Source: JACVCJ01 sp052437175
Lineage (GTDB): Bacteria; Bacteroidota; Bacteroidia; CAIKAF01
Assembly: GCA_052437175.1 (NCBI GenBank)
Contig: JBQVOK010000012.1
Coordinates: 36,277 to 100,276 of the forward strand
Length of the DNA: 64,000 bases
Direction of reading: 5' to 3'
The notes below the pieces were generated by a model. The model worked only from the letters and a program-made list of their open reading frames with translations, made no database searches and was not told where the DNA came from. Of this stretch, positions 17,998-24,549 are shown piece by piece (within the stretch, counting starts at the first letter, position 1; each line of letters starts with the position of its first letter). A program made the translations under genes and the position numbers.

Positions 17998-18396
17998 ATG
18001 GAACCTGTACAAACAGAACCGCTGGGAAAAACCCTTATTAAAATCCCTCTGGCAGAGGCTGTTGATCTTACACAGAACTGGGTGGAATACACGCAGCTGA
18101 ACAAACCTTTTGAACCGCATCAGGGTGCAAAAAGAGCGTTCAAGGTAAGCAAGGAAGACATTATTGCCCTTACCAATCAGGAAGGTTTCTGCGGCATCCG
18201 CATCTACCTGGGTAAAGATACTCCCGATGCCGAAGGCGATATGCGCCTGGTGCTGGTGGCAGTGAACGAGGAAGGTGACGATATCATCGTGGAGCCGAAC
18301 CCGGGCGTATACGATTTCTCGATGCCATGTCCGAGTACCTGCGACCTGAAAAGTCCGCTGTATAACGGTATACTGCCTCCTCCTGAACAAGTATAA
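17998..18396 (+). CDS. Hypothetical protein
   Basis: A 132-aa soluble, acidic protein without signal peptide or TM segment. No family is recognised. It has a central GFCGIRIYLGKD stretch and a C-terminal segment with CPSTCDLKSPLY. Its TAA overlaps the ATG of the downstream multi-TM gene by one base, so it is the first gene of an operon with that protein, a histidine kinase and a NarL regulator. Its function may be linked to that signalling module. Confidence 0.78.
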   Translation: MEPVQTEPLGKTLIKIPLAEAVDLTQNWVEYTQLNKPFEPHQGAKRAFKVSKEDIIALTNQEGFCGIRIYLGKDTPDAEGDMRLVLVAVNEEGDDIIVEPNPGVYDFSMPCPSTCDLKSPLYNGILPPPEQV

Positions 18397-19034
18397 TGAA
18401 GGATATTGCAAACGAGATCATAAAAAATTCACCGTTTGCTATTTTATTACCCCTGTTTACCGGGCTTTTGCTTTTTCGTAAAAGCCCGGTAAGCAACCGG
18501 GTACTTATTGTGCATATATGCCTGGCTACCATTGTGAATTTTGTTTCGGCCTATATGTGGCACCGCAAGCAGAACAACCTGCCCCTGCTCCATGTATATA
18601 CGCTTACTGAATTCCTGTTTCTCTCGGCCTATTATGCCCTGCGGTGGAAAAGCAACACGGCCCGTATCGTTATACTGGTTACGGCGTTGCTGTTCACGGC
18701 TTTTGCCGTTTATAACTCGCTCTACCTGCAAAGTATCTATCACATGAATTCCTATGCGCGTAGCCTGGAAGCGCTCATTCTCATAGGATTCGGGGCCGCG
18801 GGGTATTACCTGCTGCTTACGGAAAAGAGCGAGGAATCGATCTTCAGCCGCTCTTTTTTCTGGATCAATACGGGCTATTTCCTGTATTTTTCCGTATCTT
18901 TTTTCCTGTTTACGCTCAGTAACTACGTGCGTATCATTGAAGCGGAGATCCGTCATACGGTGTGGGCCATCCACGCACTGTTCATGATCGTTTTATACAT
19001 CCTGGTGGCCATTGGTTTATGGAAACGAACGTAA
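18396..19034 (+). CDS. Multi-TM membrane protein of the sensor-kinase operon
   Basis: A 212-aa integral membrane protein with about six to seven hydrophobic segments. It begins one base inside the stop of the preceding gene, and its 3' end overlaps the histidine kinase start by 16 bp, so the three are translationally linked. A second family member lies at 26766-27443: both share PLLHVYTL-E, a middle N-G-LYFS segment and a final H-LYxLVLY-like helix. The kinase next door has only one TM helix and no sensory domain, so this protein is a plausible membrane sensor or input partner. That is inference from context. Confidence 0.82.
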   Translation: MKDIANEIIKNSPFAILLPLFTGLLLFRKSPVSNRVLIVHICLATIVNFVSAYMWHRKQNNLPLLHVYTLTEFLFLSAYYALRWKSNTARIVILVTALLFTAFAVYNSLYLQSIYHMNSYARSLEALILIGFGAAGYYLLLTEKSEESIFSRSFFWINTGYFLYFSVSFFLFTLSNYVRIIEAEIRHTVWAIHALFMIVLYILVAIGLWKRT

Positions 19035-19810
19035 CGGAAAATATCTATTTTATACTTGTAGCGGGCACGATGGGCATGTTTATCCTGGCCCTTACCGTTA
19101 TTTCGGCCATTATTTACTACCAGAACCGCCGCATCAAACACCAGAACGACCTGCGGCAGCTGGAGGTGGAGCATCGCCTGCGCCTGCTGCAGAACAGCAT
19201 CGACGTGCAGGAAAAAGAACGCAAACGTTTTTCCGAAGACCTGCATGACGATACGGGTGCCATACTGGCCGCGGCCCGCCTCAACCTGTACAGCGTTATG
19301 AAGAACTCCGATCACCCGGCACTGCTCGAGACCAAAGAACTGATCGACATTGCCATTTCGGGCATACGCCGCATTGCACACGACCTTTCGCCGCCCGCAC
19401 TGGCCCGCTTTGGCCTGTACCATGCCCTGGGCGATTTCTGCCGGCAGATATCCGTGGCCGAGGAAATATCCGTGGAAACCGAAATTGCCGACCTGGAACG
19501 GCTCGACCTGGACACCAAGACCGAAATGGCCGTGTACCGTGTCTATACCGAACTCATCAACAACACGCTCAAACACAGCGCATGCAAGCATATCTGCGTG
19601 CGCATCCACTATAAAGACAAGCGCATCGAAGGCTTTTATTCCGACGACGGAAAAGGCTTCGAGATCCCGGAGAACGGCACGGGCCGTGGCCTGGGCTTTA
19701 AAAATATGGAAAGCCGCATATCGGCACTGCTCGGGGAGATCAGCTTTAGTTCCGGCCCCGGCAAAGGCATGCAGGCTCAGATGTACATACCTTATACTCC
19801 TACAATATGA
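19019..19810 (+). CDS. NarL-type sensor histidine kinase (HisKA_3)
   Basis: A 263-aa kinase: a single TM helix (about 10-33), a short coiled coil, then the HisKA_3 dimerisation domain with phospho-acceptor H76 in SEDLHDDTG, and an HATPase domain with N-box ELINNTLKHS and G-box DDGKGFE. The ATG at 19019 is chosen because it gives a proper membrane anchor; the frame upstream only overlaps the multi-TM gene. The downstream regulator start overlaps its stop by 4 bp. Confidence 0.92.
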   Translation: METNVTENIYFILVAGTMGMFILALTVISAIIYYQNRRIKHQNDLRQLEVEHRLRLLQNSIDVQEKERKRFSEDLHDDTGAILAAARLNLYSVMKNSDHPALLETKELIDIAISGIRRIAHDLSPPALARFGLYHALGDFCRQISVAEEISVETEIADLERLDLDTKTEMAVYRVYTELINNTLKHSACKHICVRIHYKDKRIEGFYSDDGKGFEIPENGTGRGLGFKNMESRISALLGEISFSSGPGKGMQAQMYIPYTPTI

Positions 19811-20472
19811 AAACGATTCGTATAGCCATCGCCGACGACCAGCTGCTCTTCCGCAGAGGCATGGTTTCTCTGCTGGGGACTTTTGAAGGACTCGAAGTGG
19901 TACTGCAGGTTTCAGACGGTAATGAACTGCTGGCCGGCCTCGCTGCCATGGAACAGCTTCCGGATATTATCCTGCTCGACCTGCGTATGCCTGGCATGGA
20001 CGGGCTTACCGCCATTGAAGAGCTCAAGGACCAGTACCCGGAAATACGTATCATTGTGCTTTCGGCACTGAAAGAAGAGCGTTTTGTATTACACATGATG
20101 GAGCACGGAGCCAGCGGATACCTGGTGAAGGACAGCGAGCCGGAAGACGTATATACCACCATCTGCAATGTGTATCATTCGGGGATATATTACAACAACC
20201 TGATGATACAGGCCATGCATGCGCATGTGATGAACCCCGGCAAGAAAGTGGCAGTCTCCAAGTATGGAATAGTGCTTACAAAACGAGAAAAGGAGATACT
20301 GCAACTTATCTGCCAGGAATACACCATGCCCGAAATAGCCGAACGCCTGTTCATCAGCCACCGCACCGTGGAAGGGCACCGGAACAACCTGCTGACAAAA
20401 ACCGGAGTGCGCAATACCGCCGGATTGGTGCGTTTTGCCATACAGAACAAGCTTTTCGATGTGGAAGAATAA
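19807..20472 (+). CDS. NarL/FixJ-family response regulator
   Basis: A 221-aa regulator with a receiver domain (ADDQ at 9-12, phospho-acceptor D58 in ILLDLRMPGMDG, conserved S and K further on) and a LuxR-type HTH (about 155-215, TKREKEIL and EIAERLFIS). It is coupled to the HisKA_3 kinase by a 4-bp overlap and ends the operon. Targets are unknown; the inverted repeat upstream of the operon is a candidate. Confidence 0.95.
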   Translation: MKTIRIAIADDQLLFRRGMVSLLGTFEGLEVVLQVSDGNELLAGLAAMEQLPDIILLDLRMPGMDGLTAIEELKDQYPEIRIIVLSALKEERFVLHMMEHGASGYLVKDSEPEDVYTTICNVYHSGIYYNNLMIQAMHAHVMNPGKKVAVSKYGIVLTKREKEILQLICQEYTMPEIAERLFISHRTVEGHRNNLLTKTGVRNTAGLVRFAIQNKLFDVEE

Positions 20473-20750
20473 AATGGCTTGGACTAAACTATGAAAAAGT
20501 AACTCCGCACATCTGCCATCCCGTGCATGGGTATATTTTATGTCTGTTCGTTCATCTTTAGTAACAAACGCGGGATCGGAGCAGAGAGAAAATCCCGTGT
20601 CTGTTGTGGTGATGGGTGAGGATCAGTTATAGGAATTGAGGGCCTGAAGGTCAGAAATAAAAACAGCCGCTGGATGAACGGCTGTTTTCCGTTGTGTAGG
20701 GAAAGGATAAACGAAGTAAGGTGTAAACGGTGGTGTTGTTATGTTAATGG
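20473..20750. other. Intergenic region, no gene seen
   Basis: The 278-bp region between convergent genes contains no convincing ORF in any frame. A weak inverted repeat around GCGGGAT/ATCCCG (about 20570-20603) and a clear bidirectional terminator (20660-20688) are the only structures. Confidence 0.6.
20660..20688. terminator. Bidirectional terminator between convergent genes
   Basis: A 10-bp perfect stem AAAACAGCCG (20660-20669) with CGGCTGTTTT (20679-20688) and a 9-nt loop can act in both directions. Confidence 0.8.
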
Positions 20751-21542
20751 TTACAGGCTACTGTATTCTTTTAGTAATTTCTGGTGTTTACGGTTCAGTT
20801 CTTCCAGTTTCCTGCGGTAGTCGCTCATCAGCTTTTCCCAGAAAACCGAACGTTTTTCAAATTCATCGGTCGTGATACGGTCCCGGCCGAAATCGTCGAG
20901 CAGGCGGGTGGTGTACTTTCCGGCCGTGGCCAGGGCTTCGGTATACAGCTTCTGGAAACCGATCTGCGGGTACAGCAGGTATTCTTCTTCCGAAAAGCTT
21001 ACATCAAAGCAGAAAAGTGTTCCGTCGATCTCCCGGTTGCCCGGGAGCGCTGCCGGATAGAAACTGCGGCGGCTTATGCCCAGGAAAAGATGAAAGCCGT
21101 ACCCCAGGGCAATGTGTGCCGTTCCGGTCGTTTTTTCGTTTCCCTGCTCCGCAGAAGATATACCCGATACGGCTTCCAGGGCTTTGCCCGTGGCATACAG
21201 CTCCAGGTCCTTCATGCTGGGCAGGGGACGGCCGTTCAGTAAAGGCCCGGTACCGGTGTTCTCACTGAAAATACCTGCCGAAACCGCCTGGAAAGCGTCT
21301 CTCAGTAATTCGGGCGACCAGCTTTCCATATACCGGAAATCGCTGCGGCTTCCCGAAAGTACCTGCTGCCGTGTAAATGTGTTCGTGCGGTAATAATCGG
21401 CGGCCATAGCTTCTAAACCAGCGGTCAGTTCTGCACTTTGCGCGTGCAGTTCAGACTCCCTGGCGGCAAGCCATACACGGAAGTCTTCATTTTCTTCCAG
21501 CAGCCGCTCTATGGTTTTCGATTTTCCCATGCGAGGTTTCAT
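20751..21542 (-). CDS. Hypothetical protein with coiled coils
   Basis: A 263-aa soluble protein without signal peptide. N-terminal (about 8-50) and C-terminal (about 225-263) regions are charged helices with coiled-coil character (EELNRKHQKLLKEY near the end). The middle is a mixed alpha/beta region with GFHLFLGISRRSFYP and SFSEEEYLLYPQIGF. No family is recognised. It is monocistronic, ending at a bidirectional terminator. A near-match -7 element (CACCTTTG) lies 13 bases upstream of the start. Confidence 0.75.
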   Translation of the reverse strand: MKPRMGKSKTIERLLEENEDFRVWLAARESELHAQSAELTAGLEAMAADYYRTNTFTRQQVLSGSRSDFRYMESWSPELLRDAFQAVSAGIFSENTGTGPLLNGRPLPSMKDLELYATGKALEAVSGISSAEQGNEKTTGTAHIALGYGFHLFLGISRRSFYPAALPGNREIDGTLFCFDVSFSEEEYLLYPQIGFQKLYTEALATAGKYTTRLLDDFGRDRITTDEFEKRSVFWEKLMSDYRRKLEELNRKHQKLLKEYSSL

Positions 21543-21649
21543 TCATTTAGCGTCACAAAGGTGAGCGAAGCCCCTGTATTTTGTAAGCGTGGATTCACCC
21601 GTTTTTTGTTCCGCGTATTTTTACTCGGTTTAGAAACAAAATGCTGTTT

Positions 21650-21678
21650 TTTATGTATTATTGTTGAAATTACATAAA
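21650..21678 (+). promoter_or_regulatory. Candidate operator of the NUDIX regulator
   Basis: TTTATGTA (21650-21657) and TACATAAA (21671-21678) form a perfect 8-bp inverted repeat with centres 21 bp apart, just upstream of the ATG at 21684. TATTATTG (21656-21663), one mismatch from TAnnTTTG, lies inside it, so binding would block the promoter. The arrangement fits autoregulation by the NrtR-like protein. Confidence 0.55.
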
Positions 21679-21683
21679 CCTTT

Positions 21684-22355
21684 ATGGCTATAGATGTTGC
21701 CGCAGATGCGGTTGTATTCGGGTACGAGGTCCGGCGCGGACTGGAAGTACTGCTGGTGCAGCGCCGCTTAGAACCCTTCCGGGGAGAATGGGCCCTGCCG
21801 GGCGGTTTTGTATACGAGAACGAATCGCTGGAAGCCGCTGTGGAACGTGAACTCCGCGAAGAAACCGGGGTGCAGGTGAACTATATGGAACAGCTGTATA
21901 CCTTCGGTGAACCGGGCCGCGATCCGCGTAAGCGTGTGATCTCCGTGGCCTATGTAGCCCTGGTAAAACAGTCGGTACACCGCGTACTGGCCGACAGTGA
22001 TGCCGCCGATGCCCGCTGGTTCCCGGTGGATGCCCTGCCGGCACTGGCTTTCGACCATGCACAGATACTCAATAAAGGCCGGGAACGCCTGCGCGCTAAA
22101 CTCAGCTATGAACCGCTGGGCCTGGAACTGCTCGGGGAGAAGTTTCCCTTCTCGGACCTGCAGAACCTCTACGAAACGGTGCTGGGCCGCAGTATCGACC
22201 GCCGTAACTTTAAAAAGAAGTTCATGGCCCTGGGCATCCTGGACGAACTCAGTGAAAAAAGCAGCGGACTGGGCCGGCCGGCAACCCTGTTCCGTTTCAA
22301 TAAAAAGAAATACCAGGCCCTGAAAGAAAAAGGGATCGTGCTGGAAATTATCTGA
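21684..22355 (+). CDS. NUDIX-domain regulator, NrtR-like
   Basis: A 223-aa protein with an N-terminal NUDIX domain and a C-terminal winged helix (about 145-215), the architecture of NrtR regulators of NAD metabolism. The NUDIX box is intact: G41, E47, R55-E56, E59-E60 and G62, so ADP-ribose-type hydrolysis cannot be excluded, although in many regulators the domain only senses the ligand. The gene is followed by a decayed fragment of a nicotinamide phosphoribosyltransferase, which supports an NAD-salvage assignment. Related regulators in Bacteroidota can instead control sugar (arabinose) genes. Confidence 0.85.
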   Translation: MAIDVAADAVVFGYEVRRGLEVLLVQRRLEPFRGEWALPGGFVYENESLEAAVERELREETGVQVNYMEQLYTFGEPGRDPRKRVISVAYVALVKQSVHRVLADSDAADARWFPVDALPALAFDHAQILNKGRERLRAKLSYEPLGLELLGEKFPFSDLQNLYETVLGRSIDRRNFKKKFMALGILDELSEKSSGLGRPATLFRFNKKKYQALKEKGIVLEII

Positions 22356-22403
22356 TTAGTAGTGCGTTTATCCCGGATGGACGCCTTTTTGTATACATTT
22401 TAA

Positions 22404-22582
22404 ACGCTGCCCCGCACCAGTGCTGTCGTAGCCCGCGAATACCGCAAAAAGCTCGATTATGATGCTACGCTTAACGGTGGCGACGCGGCTTTTGTTCCCT
22501 GGCAGGGACACGATTTTAGTTTCCGCGGTATGGCCGGCTGGAGGCCATGATGAGCGGAGCCGGGCGACTTAAAAAACAATAA
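22404..22582 (+). pseudogene. Remnant of nicotinamide phosphoribosyltransferase (nadV-like)
   Basis: Translation from 22404 gives an uninterrupted NadV/NAMPT-like stretch: TSAVVAREYRKK, then FVPWQGHDFSFRGMAG, then stop at 22548. Reading one base earlier from 22538 restores the expected family continuation LEAMMSGAGRL, followed by a stop at 22580. So a single-base deletion near 22536-22538 breaks the frame. Only about 55 of the ~470-490 residues of a normal enzyme remain; both ends are missing. The fragment directly follows the NrtR-like gene, the usual neighbour of nadV. Confidence 0.8.
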
Positions 22583-22601
22583 GTACAACTAAAATATGAA
22601 C

Positions 22602-22636
22602 AAAGGCCTGTCATACGACGGGCTTTTGTATTTTTG
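22602..22636 (+). terminator. Terminator downstream of the nadV remnant
   Basis: AAAG and CCTGTC (22602-22612) pair with GACGGG and CTTT (22617-22626) with one bulged G and an ATAC loop, then a T-rich tail. It is probably the original terminator of the regulator-nadV unit. Its tail overlaps the next promoter. Confidence 0.65.
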
Positions 22637-22643
22637 GGGCATG
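22629..22643 (+). promoter_or_regulatory. -7 element TATTTTTG four bases before the VF530 start
   Basis: TATTTTTG (22629-22636), then GGGC, then ATG at 22641. Full match to TAnnTTTG with four-base spacing to the start codon. Confidence 0.5.
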
Positions 22644-22859
22644 ACACAGCCAAACAATCCTTTACACGGAAAAACGCTCGAAACGATCGTGGTGCAGCTG
22701 CAGGATTACTACGGCTGGCAGGAGCTGGGCCGGCGGATTAATATACGCTGTTTTAACGAGAACCCCAGTGTGAAGTCGAGCCTCACTTTCCTGCGCAAAA
22801 CGCCCTGGGCCCGCAAAAAGGTGGAAGACCTGTACCTGGAAACCTGGAGCAGTGAATAA
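22641..22859 (+). CDS. VF530-family DNA-binding protein
   Basis: A 72-aa protein matching the VF530/DUF2132 family: NPLHGKTLETIV at the N-terminus, the GWxELGRRINIRCF core, and SSLTFLRKTPWARKKVE at the C-terminus. Family members are small helical proteins reported to bind DNA. The ATG at 22641 gives the usual family N-terminus; the upstream extension would translate through a terminator hairpin. No operon partner is obvious. Confidence 0.88.
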   Translation: MTQPNNPLHGKTLETIVVQLQDYYGWQELGRRINIRCFNENPSVKSSLTFLRKTPWARKKVEDLYLETWSSE

Positions 22860-22927
22860 AAAAACGGCCGTTATACACGAAAACCCCGTTTTTTCGTTCT
22901 GAATACACCCCAATAGTTATTCAGACT

Positions 22928-24544
22928 TTGAAAAAAACGTTTCTCCTCATCATACTGTTGTTTATAAGCAACGTTTTGGAACTCTTCTCCCAGGAAAGTA
23001 AAAATTTTTACATTATTGTATACGATTCGCTGGGTCATAAAATGCCCGATGCCTGGGTAAGCCTGCTGCGCAACGGGGATTATCTCGAAGATTTTTCTAA
23101 TGCCGATTCTTCGGGCATCATCCGGCTTTCCCCGGAAAAGTTCAGGCCCCGGGCGGCGTATTCTCTCAAAACCGAAGCAGATGGCTATCGGCTGGATTAT
23201 CGTCCGGTAAAGGCTGTGCAGGATACGATCCTGTTTCAGCTGAAACACAAAGACCCGCATTACCTGCCGCGTCGCGAAGGCTGGGCCTGGGAGTATGCCT
23301 ACTCCACCGAAATGGGCTATTACCAGCCTGAAACGCCTTATTCCTTTGAAGATATTCCGCCCAAACAACGCCGCAAACTACAGGAACACCTGCTGGCAAC
23401 GGCCGGCCCCGCCATGTATTCCCGGCTGTTTGTATCCGGTGGCGAAATGGTTAAAGGCAGCCGTTTTTTCCGCTACGAAAAGTATCGCTATCATACGGCC
23501 TATATGTTTTTCATAAGCTTCCGGGATACGGCTTCCGGTATCGGTTTATATACCTCCCAAGTTACGATGGCGCGTAACGGTGCCATACGGTCGCCTTTTC
23601 GCTGTCCTTCGTCCTGGATCTCGCTGGACAGTGCCCGTTCTATCTGCCGTGTGGCCGGTCTGCACGGAGAGCCTGATTATGTGGGTTTTTCATACGATCA
23701 CCAGACGGAAACATACTACTGGCGCCTGGGCTTTGAACGGATGTATTCCTTCGATGATGAATTACACCTGTTTGCCAATATTGAAGCTGCCCGGGGAGGG
23801 CTGAGCATTGATTCGTTCACTGTATCGCCGGGCGCGATAAAAGCAAGAATGGCGTATGGTTTCCCGGACCCGGCGTTTAGGCCCCAAGCCGTATACCTGC
23901 AGCGGCCTGCGCAGTGGGAACAGCTGCCCCGATGGCCCTCATCCTATACCACAGGAGGAAAAAACAACCGGAAAAGCCATGTACATGTAGAGTACGAAGA
24001 CTTGAAAACGTATATAAATGAAAAACCGGCTCAGGGTACCTACCTGTATGAAAATGAATATATGCTGGAGACCGTTATGTACGGAAACGGCATCCTGCAA
24101 AGCCGCTATATATACGAAAAAGAAGGGGATAGTCTGATCCTTAGGAGTATAGAAGACGCCGATACATTAACGAACGTATGTCATTACCGGGAGTTTTACC
24201 CGAACGGACAACTGCAGATGAGCGGGTACCGGCCGGTAAGACGCTTGCGTTTGTTGATTACGAACGAAGAGCAGATGGCCGCCGGCGTGTTTGAGTATTT
24301 TTACCCGGACGGAACACTTTTGCAGCAATATACCATCCGGGACGGCAAAATGCAGGGCGACTGGAGTGTATATTACCCCGACGGAATGCTGAAAATGCGC
24401 ATGGAATACAAAAACGGAGTGCCTGCCGGAAAATGGTTCCAGTATGACGAAAAAGGGAATGTAAGCGGATACTGCATATTTACAAACGGTATAGCACAGG
24501 GCGAATGGACCGATCGTAACGGCCGGCGAATCGTAAAACCCTGA
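22928..24544 (+). CDS. Secreted MORN-type (YwqK-like) repeat protein
   Basis: A 538-aa protein with a TTG start that gives a clean signal peptide (KKTFLLIILLFIS, cleaved near LFSQ); the next ATG would lose it. The N-terminal ~90 residues look like a beta-sandwich regulatory domain. The middle is unassigned. The C-terminal part (about 410-530) has at least four toxin-antitoxin YwqK/MORN-type repeats with YPNG or YPDG turns (YREFYPNGQL, FEYFYPDGTL, VYYPDGMLKM, FQYDEKGNV). The function is unknown. It converges on the FUSC gene with a 5-bp gap. Confidence 0.8.
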   Translation: MKKTFLLIILLFISNVLELFSQESKNFYIIVYDSLGHKMPDAWVSLLRNGDYLEDFSNADSSGIIRLSPEKFRPRAAYSLKTEADGYRLDYRPVKAVQDTILFQLKHKDPHYLPRREGWAWEYAYSTEMGYYQPETPYSFEDIPPKQRRKLQEHLLATAGPAMYSRLFVSGGEMVKGSRFFRYEKYRYHTAYMFFISFRDTASGIGLYTSQVTMARNGAIRSPFRCPSSWISLDSARSICRVAGLHGEPDYVGFSYDHQTETYYWRLGFERMYSFDDELHLFANIEAARGGLSIDSFTVSPGAIKARMAYGFPDPAFRPQAVYLQRPAQWEQLPRWPSSYTTGGKNNRKSHVHVEYEDLKTYINEKPAQGTYLYENEYMLETVMYGNGILQSRYIYEKEGDSLILRSIEDADTLTNVCHYREFYPNGQLQMSGYRPVRRLRLLITNEEQMAAGVFEYFYPDGTLLQQYTIRDGKMQGDWSVYYPDGMLKMRMEYKNGVPAGKWFQYDEKGNVSGYCIFTNGIAQGEWTDRNGRRIVKP

Positions 24545-24549
24545 ACCCG

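Noticed and set aside
22596..22640. 15-residue N-terminal extension of the VF530 protein
   Set aside because: It would translate the terminator hairpin of the previous unit; the internal ATG gives the family start.
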